Assembly: GCA_030637775.1 (NCBI GenBank)
Contig: DAOWFY010000167.1
Coordinates: forward strand, 1 to 18,587
Source of the DNA: a bacterium
GTDB lineage: Bacteria > Ratteibacteria > UBA8468
Length of the DNA: 18,587 nucleotides
Reading direction: 5' to 3'
The notes below the pieces were generated by a model that ran no database searches, was not told the DNA's origin, and saw only the letters and a list, made by a program, of their open reading frames with translations. A program made the translations under genes and the position numbers. Below, one piece after another: positions 1-7,127 of the stretch (positions within the stretch are counted from its first letter, which is position 1; every line of letters starts with the position of its first letter).

Positions 1-1
1 A

Positions 2-502
2 ATACCGATCGCCAAGAGTGAGAGGCTAAAAAAGGAATATGGCTGTTGTTTAGAATCTCTAATCACCGACCATAAATTGGAGATCCCGCTCATAGACAGT
101 ATGGGAAGAGCTTTTTCCAAAACAGGACTTACTTCTGTTGCCGAAATTATTGAGCCCAGAATGGAAGAAATCTTCCTTTTAACAAAGCGGATCTTAAATA
201 GAAGTGGCTACAGTAGCCTCATCGGAGCCGGAGTTGTCCTTACCGGAGGAACCTCCCTCTTAAAAGGAATCAAGGAATTGGGGGAGAAAATTTTTAAGAT
301 GCCGGTGCGGATTGGAAGACCACGTGATATTATAGGGTTTGAGAAGAGTATCTACAATCCAATCTTCTCGGCTGCCGTAGGTCTTCTTCAGTATGGACTG
401 AGGAGGAGAGAGGCAACGGAACATATTCCTCGCTTCCCTCAGAACAATCCTTTAGTAAGATTCTATAAAAAGGTAAGAAGAGCATTTAGTGATTTCTTCT
501 GA
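2..502 (+). CDS. ftsA: Cell division protein FtsA, C-terminal part (5' end outside window)
   Basis: This is the last ~166 residues of an FtsA-type actin-fold ATPase, the membrane tether and regulator of the FtsZ ring. The frame is open from base 2, so the gene is truncated by the window edge; the TTG at 77 is an internal Leu codon, not a start. The first residues (IPIAKSERLKKEYG) match the FtsA region after the 1C subdomain. 'GVVLTGGTSLLKGIKEL' is the family's phosphate-2 / adenosine motif. The end 'LVRFYKKVRRAFSDFF' is a basic-aromatic amphipathic helix of the kind FtsA uses to bind the inner membrane. The stop overlaps the ftsZ start (TGATG), the usual coupling of the pair. Family and context agree, so the call is firm. 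Confidence 0.95.
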   Translation: MPIAKSERLKKEYGCCLESLITDHKLEIPLIDSMGRAFSKTGLTSVAEIIEPRMEEIFLLTKRILNRSGYSSLIGAGVVLTGGTSLLKGIKELGEKIFKMPVRIGRPRDIIGFEKSIYNPIFSAAVGLLQYGLRRREATEHIPRFPQNNPLVRFYKKVRRAFSDFF

Positions 503-1629
503 TGTTAAAGATAAAGGTAGATGAGGGGTTCGATAGGTTTGTAAAAATAAAGGTTGTGGGCATTGGTGGCGGTGGATGCAATGCCGTGGGAAGAATGACA
601 CCTTCGCTTTCGGGAGTAGACCTTATTGGAATTAATACCGATACCCAGGCATTAGCAAACTGCAATGTTCCCATTAAACTCCAGATTGGACAGCGGATCA
701 CCGAGGGCTTGGGTTCAGGAGGAGACCCCGAGAAGGGCAAATTTGCCGCAAACGAAGATAAGGAGCAGATTGCCAAACTCCTCAAGGGGGTAAATATCTG
801 CTTTTTGGCAGTTGGATTGGGAGGGGGAACCGGCACTGGCGCTTCACCAGTCATTGCTAAAATTGCTCGCGAGCAGGGTGCGATCACGGTAGCGGTGGTG
901 ACAACACCATTTGCCTTTGAAGGAGCAAAGCGGACGAATCGGGCTGAGCAAGGATTGATTGAATTAAAAGACAATACCGATACCCTGATTCATATTCCCA
1001 ACGAAAAACTGTTTGAGGTTGTGGACAGGAAAACCACAATTCTTGATGCCTTTAAAAAAATTGATGACATCTTAAGTCAGGGCGTTTCCTCCATTGTTGA
1101 ACTGATTACCCAGCCCGGGGTAATTAATTTGGACTTTGCCGATATCAGAGCGGTGATGGAGAATGGAGGAGAAAGCATTATGGGCGTTAGCAAAGGTAAA
1201 GGGCCAGAAAGGGCAGTAAATGCAGCCAAGGAGGCTATTACCAACCGTCTTTTAGAAGGAAAAGATATTGGTAGTGCCAAAAATATCTTGGTAAGCATTA
1301 CCGGTAGTTCTGATCTTACCCTGCATGAAGTGAAGGATGCAGTGAGAACCATCAATAACAGCCTGCCTTCCCTTTCCCATAGTATCTTCGGGGCGGTGGT
1401 CGATGAGAAATTAGAAGATGAGGTAAAGATTACCGTTATTGCTACTGGACTATCTGAGAAGAAAGAGTTTCCTCTTCCTCCCCAGAAAAGAGCACGTGCC
1501 AAAAAGGAAAAGAAAGAGCCAACCCTCTTTGATGCCGTAGAGACAACCATAATTGAGGGAGAAAATATCGATACTCCAACCTTTATCAGAAAGAGACAGA
1601 AAGACAGAAGGAAAACAGAAGAAGGCTAA
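502..1629 (+). CDS. ftsZ: Cell division GTPase FtsZ
   Basis: This is a tubulin-like GTPase that polymerises into the cytokinetic Z-ring. All family hallmarks are present: the N-terminal glycine motif 'GIGGGGCNAV' (about residues 20-29), the NTDTQAL strand, the tubulin signature GGGTGTG (residues 107-113), and the T7 synergy loop NLDFAD (209-214), which supplies the catalytic Asp residues. A polar linker rich in Lys and Glu (about 323-350) leads to the C-terminal peptide 'DTPTFIRKRQ', the conserved docking tail for FtsA and other partners. At 375 residues it has normal family length. It overlaps ftsA by one base. The next gene starts two bases after its stop, so the downstream metabolic genes appear to share its transcript. 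GC is visibly higher than in several downstream genes, as expected for a conserved core gene. Confidence 0.98.
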   Translation: MLKIKVDEGFDRFVKIKVVGIGGGGCNAVGRMTPSLSGVDLIGINTDTQALANCNVPIKLQIGQRITEGLGSGGDPEKGKFAANEDKEQIAKLLKGVNICFLAVGLGGGTGTGASPVIAKIAREQGAITVAVVTTPFAFEGAKRTNRAEQGLIELKDNTDTLIHIPNEKLFEVVDRKTTILDAFKKIDDILSQGVSSIVELITQPGVINLDFADIRAVMENGGESIMGVSKGKGPERAVNAAKEAITNRLLEGKDIGSAKNILVSITGSSDLTLHEVKDAVRTINNSLPSLSHSIFGAVVDEKLEDEVKITVIATGLSEKKEFPLPPQKRARAKKEKKEPTLFDAVETTIIEGENIDTPTFIRKRQKDRRKTEEG

Positions 1630-1631
1630 GG

Positions 1632-2948
1632 GTGGATATTTACTCTCTGCTGAACAAAAGATTCATTTGTCCATTTTGTAAGAAGCAGCATTGGATACCC
1701 ACCAAGGAGGTAGTCAGCAAAAAAGGAGCAATTCTTCTCCTACCTTTTCTCCTCTCACGCTTAATAAAGAAAAAGAGGATTTTAATTCTAAGCGATAATA
1801 TAACCTATAGAATAGCTGCCGAGAAATGTGAGAAAATTCTAAAAGAGAAATTTAAGGTATCCTCCCTCATTCTTTTTCCCCAAGGAGGCAAGAGGGTTTA
1901 TGCGGAAGAAAAATATTTACCGGCGATAGTAAAAAGATTACGGAATAAAGATGCGATTCTTATTGTGGGAACGGGCAGCATTACCGATATGGGAAAGTAT
2001 GCCGCTCATCAATTAAGGATACCGGTGATAAGCGTTCCCACCGCTCCTTCAATGAATGGCTTTACCTCGTCGGTAGCAGCCTTTCTCTCAAAAGGATTAA
2101 AGCTAACCCTACCGGTAAAACCAGCCCTTGGCGTCTTGACCGATATTGATCTCGTCTCTAATGCCCCTTTAGATTTGATCAGGGCAGGATTTGCCGATAG
2201 TTTAGCCAAATCCTTTGCTAACAGCGATTGGAAAATCTCCTCTTTTATCACCGGAGAAGATTTTTGCCCTCTTCCTTTAAAAATAACTACCGCGGCAGAA
2301 AAGAGGTATATCAATAAAGGTGAGGAACTTATTAAAAGAGATCGGAAAGTAATCTCTCGTCTGATGGAGGGATTAACCTCAGGAGGTTTTTCTATGGTTA
2401 TTGCCGGCAAATCCTCTCCCTCCTCTGGGGGAGAGCATCTCCTCTCCCATTTCCTGGATGTGGAGGCGCATCAACAGGGAAGAGAACCATTTTCCTACCA
2501 TGGTTTACAGGTCGGGTTGGGAATCATAGTTTCTTCCCATATTTATCAAAGGTTAAAGAATTTTTCTGCAAAGGATGTAGAAAAGGCACTTTCCCATAGA
2601 GATATTGATTATGAGCAAGCGATAAAATTCCTTGGCAGGGACGCTTCTTTAATCAAGAAGGAATTTAAGAAGAAGATTCCTATCTTAAAGGAACTGCCGC
2701 AGAAATTGCCTCCCTTATGGGAGCAGATTAAAGAAGAGGTTTTTCCCCTGGTCTATCCTCCAAGAAAGATAAAAGAATATCTAAGAAAAGCAAAATGCCC
2801 TTTACGTTTTGAGGAGATTGGTGTAAATAAAGAATTAGCCTATAGAACAATAATGTATGCTCGTTACGTCAGGGGAAGGTTGACCATTTTGGACATTGCC
2901 GATGAATTGGGCACACTAAAAGAGATTGCGGAAAGTTTTATAAAATAA
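1632..2948 (+). CDS. sn-Glycerol-1-phosphate dehydrogenase family protein (AraM/EgsA-like)
   Basis: This is a 438-residue protein of the iron-containing alcohol dehydrogenase type 2 superfamily, closest by motif to AraM/EgsA, which interconvert dihydroxyacetone phosphate and sn-glycerol-1-phosphate with NAD(P)H. Visible motifs are an N-terminal metal-site-like CPFCKKQH (residues 13-20), the nucleotide-binding GTGSITD (113-119), and 'SVPTAPSMNGFTSS' (134-147), very like the AraM 'SVPTAPSMDGYAS' strand. The expected metal ligands are D189 in AGFADSLAK, H269 in SGGEHLLSH, and H290 in YHGLQVG. The chosen start is GTG 1632, two bases after the ftsZ stop, so translation is probably coupled. In archaea this enzyme sets lipid stereochemistry; in bacteria it makes or consumes glycerol-1-phosphate. 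The neighbouring phosphodiesterases favour a glycerophosphate role. A related polyol or 3-dehydroquinate synthase-like activity cannot be excluded. Confidence 0.82.
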   Translation: MDIYSLLNKRFICPFCKKQHWIPTKEVVSKKGAILLLPFLLSRLIKKKRILILSDNITYRIAAEKCEKILKEKFKVSSLILFPQGGKRVYAEEKYLPAIVKRLRNKDAILIVGTGSITDMGKYAAHQLRIPVISVPTAPSMNGFTSSVAAFLSKGLKLTLPVKPALGVLTDIDLVSNAPLDLIRAGFADSLAKSFANSDWKISSFITGEDFCPLPLKITTAAEKRYINKGEELIKRDRKVISRLMEGLTSGGFSMVIAGKSSPSSGGEHLLSHFLDVEAHQQGREPFSYHGLQVGLGIIVSSHIYQRLKNFSAKDVEKALSHRDIDYEQAIKFLGRDASLIKKEFKKKIPILKELPQKLPPLWEQIKEEVFPLVYPPRKIKEYLRKAKCPLRFEEIGVNKELAYRTIMYARYVRGRLTILDIADELGTLKEIAESFIK

Positions 2949-2960
2949 AAAAACTAAATA

Positions 2961-3725
2961 ATGGTGAAGGTTATTGCTCACCGGGGGTTTTCAGGAAAGT
3001 TTCCAGAAAATACGGTATTAGCTTTTCAGAAAGCGGTTGAACTTAACGTGGATGAAATTGAATTTGATGTAAAAATCACTAAAGATAACAAACTCGTTCT
3101 CCTCCATGATGAGACGGTAGATAGAACAACAAATGGAAAAGGGAAAGTTTCCGAGATGAATTTAAGAGAGATTAAGGAATTAGATGCAGGTTCCTGGTTT
3201 AATCCTGAATATAAAGGAACTACAATTCCTACTTTTGAAGAAGCGTTGAAAAATATTCCTGAAGCAGTGGAATTGAATATCCACGCTTTAGCAGATTCTC
3301 AAGTTACTGAGCAGATTATCTTTTATCTCAATAAATACAAAAGAGTTAAAAGTGCTTATATTGCTATTGATGCCAGTCAGATTCCATTAGCCAGGAAACT
3401 ATGTCCTGAAATTCGGCTCTGCAATATGCATCGTCAAACCTCGCCTAACAAATATATTATAGGCACTCCTTATCTTGAAGAAACAAGGAGATTAAATTGT
3501 CCGATACTCCAATTTTCCACTCCTGCTCATGAAGTAACGGAAGATTTAATTAAAAAAGCGCACAGCTATCATCTATTTGTAAATGTTTTCTATGCGGACA
3601 GAAAAGAAGAAATGGAAAAATTAATTAAGTATAAGACAGATGCAATTTTAACAAATTATCCTGATATTCTTATCTCGGTGAAGCGTAGACAAGATAGAAA
3701 TGAACAGAAGGCAGCATTTCTTTGA
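2961..3725 (+). CDS. Glycerophosphodiester phosphodiesterase family protein, divergent active site
   Basis: This is a 254-residue TIM-barrel protein of the GDPD family, which cleaves glycerophosphodiesters to glycerol phosphate and an alcohol. The family start HRGFSGKFPENT (from residue 7), the metal ligands E34 and D36 in EIEFDV, and H49 in LLHDETVDRTT are all present. The second half of the site is altered: where active members have N/I-E-I-K, this protein reads NIHAL (residues 106-110), so the usual Glu ligand is His108 and the Lys is Leu110. The paralogue at 6393-7127 keeps both. This protein may therefore have lower activity, a different metal arrangement or another substrate. No clear Shine-Dalgarno site precedes the ATG. 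It has no signal peptide, so it is probably cytoplasmic. It overlaps the next gene by 26 bases. Confidence 0.85.
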   Translation: MVKVIAHRGFSGKFPENTVLAFQKAVELNVDEIEFDVKITKDNKLVLLHDETVDRTTNGKGKVSEMNLREIKELDAGSWFNPEYKGTTIPTFEEALKNIPEAVELNIHALADSQVTEQIIFYLNKYKRVKSAYIAIDASQIPLARKLCPEIRLCNMHRQTSPNKYIIGTPYLEETRRLNCPILQFSTPAHEVTEDLIKKAHSYHLFVNVFYADRKEEMEKLIKYKTDAILTNYPDILISVKRRQDRNEQKAAFL

Positions 3726-4788
3726 CTGTGTAAATTTTGTTCCTGGTGCCCGTCCTTTATTAGGGCAAACGCTGTGGCTTATGCCGGGAGTAAAAGAATC
3801 ATGGCTAAAAGAAGGTATTACTCAGAGAGAAATTGACCAACTTATAGCACGCACTGATGATTGTCTTCGGAATCTTGGCATAGCAACTCATGTTTATCCT
3901 CCATTATCTCAGCAAGTCATTGAGGAAACAAAGAGATATTGGGTTCGTATCAATGAATTTGGAGCAACGGAGAAATTTATCAAGGGGTTATATGCAACAA
4001 GAGGTGTTATTATTGAACATCCAGTAAAAAATAAAGAGGATTGGCAGAAACTCAAACCTCGCTTTACCTATTGCTCCGAGAGATTTACTAAGGATTGGAA
4101 GGAAAAAGCATATGGTTTTCTGGAGGAAGGTTTTGGTCTCCAGCTCAGTTGCCATGGATTTTATGGTTTCTCGCGAGAACTCCTTGGTGATGAAAATCTT
4201 TGCCTATACTATTACGAAAATCCAGAATTAGTACACGATATAAATGAAACCTACTGTCGCCTCCTGCTTAATATTGCTGATAGAATAGAGAAGGAAGGAA
4301 TAAAATTAGATTCTGTCTATTTCTGGGAAGACCTGGCTGGTAAAACGGGTCCTATATTTGGTCCAAAGCAGTTTAAAGAATTTCTGTATCCTTACTACAG
4401 AGTTGTCACTCAACGATTTCGTCAATTGGGAGCCTACCATTTTATGGTAGATTCCGATGGCAATGTGGAGATTTTCATTCCATTATTTATGGAGACGGGA
4501 ATAAATAGTCTTTTCCCATTTGAATGTCAAGCCGGGATGGATATTGTAAAGATAAGAAAGAAATATCCCCATTTGGTCATGAGTGGTGGTTTGGATAAAC
4601 GGGTCTTTGTTAGAGATAAAACTGCTATTGATAAAGAACTGGAGTATAGATTGCCACCGATGATTAAATCAGGTGGTTATATATCATCGATTGATCACCG
4701 AGTTTTACTTGGGACTACTTTTAAGAGTTTTTCTTACTATATTAATCGAGTTGCAGATATGTTTGGAATAGGAGAAAAAAATGAGTAG
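3700..4788 (+). CDS. Uroporphyrinogen decarboxylase (URO-D)-like protein
   Basis: This 362-residue protein resembles the URO-D / cobalamin methyltransferase (MtaA/CmuA) barrel superfamily. Supporting segments are 'HGFYGFSRELLGDEN' (about residues 152-166), 'VYFWEDLAGKTGPIFGP' followed by KQFKEFLYPYYR, the 'LVMSGGLDKRVF' strand, and a C-terminal 'GGYISSIDHRVLLGT'. This last pattern is typical of the URO-D-like proteins found in catabolic clusters of environmental bacteria rather than of HemE. No other haem genes are nearby, and the N-terminal arginine cluster of true HemE is not obvious. A methyl-transfer or decarboxylation step on a small substrate is plausible but not shown. It starts inside the preceding GDPD gene and its stop overlaps the next gene by 8 bases, so all three are probably co-translated. 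Confidence 0.75.
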   Translation: MNRRQHFFDCVNFVPGARPLLGQTLWLMPGVKESWLKEGITQREIDQLIARTDDCLRNLGIATHVYPPLSQQVIEETKRYWVRINEFGATEKFIKGLYATRGVIIEHPVKNKEDWQKLKPRFTYCSERFTKDWKEKAYGFLEEGFGLQLSCHGFYGFSRELLGDENLCLYYYENPELVHDINETYCRLLLNIADRIEKEGIKLDSVYFWEDLAGKTGPIFGPKQFKEFLYPYYRVVTQRFRQLGAYHFMVDSDGNVEIFIPLFMETGINSLFPFECQAGMDIVKIRKKYPHLVMSGGLDKRVFVRDKTAIDKELEYRLPPMIKSGGYISSIDHRVLLGTTFKSFSYYINRVADMFGIGEKNE

Positions 4789-5637
4789 ATTGGTGAAAGT
4801 AGCAACGGTTCAGCCTCCTATTCCAAAAGGAGAGAAAGGAGGTGTAGTAACCAATAAAGAAATGGTTCGAAGAGGATTAACTCTTTTAGAAAGTGCTGGG
4901 AAGGAGAAAGTAGATATTACCTGTTTGCCAGAAATATTTAATGTGCTCGGACTTTCTCTTGAAGAATCCCTGAAGAAAGCATCTAATCCGGAACTGCTTT
5001 GCCTGAAAATTTCCAGAATAGCAAGAGAATATCGTATGTATATTGTCTATCCCACATTAGAAAAAAGAAAGGAGGAGTTTTATATCTCGGCAAACATTAT
5101 AGATAGAGAAGGAAAAATAGCAGGTAAATACGACAAGGCTCATCTTACCCGAGCCGAGAAAAGAAATTATGGTGCCACTCCTGGAAATAATTACCCGGTA
5201 TTCAAGACCAACTTTGGCAAGATTGGTGTCATGATTTGCTATGATTGCTACTTCTCTGAAGTAGCCCGAATTTTAACCCTAAACGGTGCAGAAATTATTT
5301 TCTATCCTTCTCTCCAAAGGCATTTTAGCGAGGTTTATTTTGAAATTCAAACCAGAGCCAGGGCATTAGACCATTCCGTCTATATAGTACGTTCCAGTTA
5401 TGGAGTTGAAGAAAGCCATCTATGGTTTCCCGGAATGATATTGGGAAGAAGTTGTATAATTGACAGAGATGGAACGATTATTGCCGACCTTGGACATAAA
5501 TAGGTTATCTTACAAAAGAAATAGATTTAGACAAACCAAGGCTAATGGAAGGTCCTGGCGGAGAAGGCAAGGTAGACATCGGGAAGTTTATACTTGAAGA
5601 TAGAAGACCAGAAACCTATAAAGATATATCCGAGTAA
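4781..5637 (+). pseudogene. Carbon-nitrogen hydrolase (nitrilase superfamily) gene with a frameshift near its 3' end
   Basis: The product is an amidase / N-carbamoyl amidohydrolase-type enzyme. The E-K-C triad is visible: E51 in CLPEIF, K119 in YDKAHL and C153 in MICYDCYFSE. The first frame stops at 5503 after 240 residues, ending '...GTIIADLGHK'. The +1 frame from 5503 continues GYLTKEIDLDKPRLMEG (then to DISE) and stops at 5637, giving exactly the C-terminal strand and 'EIDLDKPR' segment the family normally has. A single-base loss (or two-base gain) in 'cataaataggtt' therefore separates the two parts. With the shift repaired the protein is about 285 residues, normal for the family, and it ends 5 bases before the next start. 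The ATG has a GGAGA site in front. This is either a real disabling mutation or a sequencing/assembly error. The specific substrate is unknown. Confidence 0.82.
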
Positions 5638-5642
5638 TTTAA

Positions 5643-6393
5643 ATGATTATTGGCATAGATCTACATGGAACTCTTCTAAATAAAGATTGGTCTATTGCGA
5701 AGAATCTGGTAGAACCCATGAATGAAGCTTTAGCCAAGTTAAATGAAAAAACAAAGATTTATACCTGCACCGGAAATGACCTTTCCTTTGTTAAGACTCA
5801 TATCCCCTCCTCCATCCAGAAATATTTTGCAGGCTATGTGCTAGAAACCGGATGTGTAATAAGCGATAAGGAGAAGGAGGAAATAATAACTACATAAGGA
5901 AGAAAGAAAAAGAATAAAGGATTTGGAAAAAAGACTAAAAGCAAACAAATTTCCTTTTGATTTTATGGGAAAAAGATTAAGCAGTATCACCATGTTTACC
6001 AAGAATCCCAAAGGACTTTATGCAGAAATTAATAACTTTTTGAAGAAAGAAAAGGTTGGTGGAGTGGATTTTTTCTGGTCGGATGTGGCGGTAGATATCG
6101 TTCCTTCTGGTTACAACAAATATACCGGCTTAATGAGATTTGTAAATGGAGATGCGAAGGTGGGAGCGATTGCTGACTCAATGAATGATGTTTCTCTTCT
6201 CGCCGGTGTCAACTATGGGTTTATCCCCCATAATGCACCAGAGGAGTTACTAACCTGTATTGAAAGGAAGGGAAAGCGCTTAATAAATATAAAAGAAGTT
6301 TCCCGTCTGGATTCATCTTGCATAGTCCAAGCAGATAGAGAAAGGACAGAAGCGGTAATAGAAATTTTAAATCTTATCGAGAAGTTAATTTAA
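5643..6393 (+). pseudogene. HAD-superfamily (Cof-like, type IIB cap) phosphatase gene interrupted by a frameshift
   Basis: Two frames together encode one HAD hydrolase. The first part (5643-5897, 84 residues) carries motif I as IDLHGTLL and motif II 'YTCTGND', and stops at TAA 5895. The second part is open in another frame from 5890 to 6393 (LHKEERKRIKDLEKRL...). It carries the cap domain, a motif III-like Lys in NKYTGLMRF and motif IV 'AIADSMNDVSLL'. Neither half has the full catalytic set, and the second lacks a convincing start, so a one-base shift around 5885-5895 is the simplest reading. The repaired length is about 250 residues, as expected for Cof/mannosyl-3-phosphoglycerate phosphatase-like members. 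Motif I is odd: the general acid/base Asp (DxD) is His8 (DLH). The gene ends in TAATG, overlapping the next start. Its substrate cannot be told. Confidence 0.8.
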
Positions 6394-7127
6394 TGAAAAG
6401 TATATTAATTACTGCTCATCGGGGTCTAAGTTCTCTCTATCCAGAAAACACATTGATTAGTTTTAAAGAAGCGGCTAAACTTGGAGTGGATCTGATAGAA
6501 TTGGATGTTCGTCAAACAAAGGATAGAAAATTAGTGATAATCCATGATGATTCTATTGACAGAACAACGGAGGGAAAAGGGAAAGTGTGCCAGCTTACAT
6601 TAAAAGAGATAAAAAGATATAGTGCAGGAAGATGGTTTTCGAAAAAGTTTAAAGAAGAAAGGATTCCTACCTTATCAGAGGCTTTCGAAGTGATAGAAAA
6701 AAGAGCAAAAATCTTAATAGAGATAAAAGAGCCGGGTATAGAAGAAGGTCTGATTAATTTAATAAAAAGGTATCCGATAGCAAATAACGCTATCTGTGGC
6801 TCCTTTTATTTAGAAAGCATAATCAGAATAAGAAAATTACAGCCATCTATTCCCACTGCCTTCATTACAAACTCTCTTAATTTAGAAAGAATGAAAAAGC
6901 CTTTGCTAAGAGAAGGTATCAATATAGTGGCGATAGACTTTAATCATTTATCATTACCATTATTAAAAAATTGCCATAGTTATGGATTTGTAGTAAATGC
7001 CTGGACAATAAATGAAGAAAAGGATATGAAGAAATTTTTAAAGATGGGGATAGACATCATAACCAGCAATTATCCGCAGAGACTAAAAAGATTATTAAAG
7101 GAGGACACTTATGTTACCAACCATTGA
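6393..7127 (+). CDS. Glycerophosphodiester phosphodiesterase (canonical active site)
   Basis: This is a 244-residue GDPD that should hydrolyse glycerophosphodiesters (deacylated phospholipids and similar compounds) to glycerol phosphate plus alcohol, using a divalent metal. The full family set is visible: H9-R10 in AHRGLSSLYPENT, E36 and D38 in LIELDV, H51 in IIHDDSIDRTTEGKGKV, and E110/K112 in ILIEIKEP, followed by the C-terminal 'GFVVNAWTINEE' and 'GIDIITSNYP' strands. It has no signal peptide, so cytoplasmic action is likely. It is clearly paralogous to the GDPD at 2961-3725, but that copy has lost the E110/K112 pair. The start overlaps the HAD stop (TAATG), and the 3' end overlaps the next gene by 17 bases and contains that gene's ribosome-binding site. 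Local GC is very low (16 of 60 bases in 6601-6660). Confidence 0.92.
   Translation: MKSILITAHRGLSSLYPENTLISFKEAAKLGVDLIELDVRQTKDRKLVIIHDDSIDRTTEGKGKVCQLTLKEIKRYSAGRWFSKKFKEERIPTLSEAFEVIEKRAKILIEIKEPGIEEGLINLIKRYPIANNAICGSFYLESIIRIRKLQPSIPTAFITNSLNLERMKKPLLREGINIVAIDFNHLSLPLLKNCHSYGFVVNAWTINEEKDMKKFLKMGIDIITSNYPQRLKRLLKEDTYVTNH
7097..7104 (+). promoter_or_regulatory. Strong Shine-Dalgarno site for the 7111 gene
   Basis: The bases AAAGGAGG end six bases before ATG 7111 and lie inside the end of the upstream GDPD gene. The match to the 16S anti-SD is near perfect and decides the start of the downstream gene, which otherwise overlaps its neighbour by 17 bases. Confidence 0.8.

Noticed and set aside
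77-502. Start of ftsA at the TTG at 77
   Set aside because: The frame is open from base 2 and the upstream residues match FtsA, so this is an internal Leu codon of a truncated gene.
486-974. 162-residue open frame opposite ftsZ
   Set aside because: It is antisense to the conserved ftsZ GTPase domain, is Pro/Ser-rich low-complexity and lacks any recognisable domain; the same holds for the frame at 1077-1550.
2009-2410. 133-residue open frame opposite the dehydrogenase-like gene
   Set aside because: It lies wholly within a clearly coding gene, with no ribosome site or recognisable motif.
3700-4788. Haem biosynthesis gene hemE
   Set aside because: C-terminal motifs fit the environmental URO-D-like group, and no porphyrin genes are nearby.
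5490-5520. Programmed frameshift in the nitrilase gene
   Set aside because: No X-XXY-YYZ slippery heptamer, internal Shine-Dalgarno or clear downstream stem was seen, and this family is not known to use recoding.
5504-5642. A 139-base non-coding gap after the nitrilase-like gene
   Set aside because: The +1 frame from 5503 to 5637 encodes the expected nitrilase C-terminus, so the gap is the tail of the frameshifted gene.
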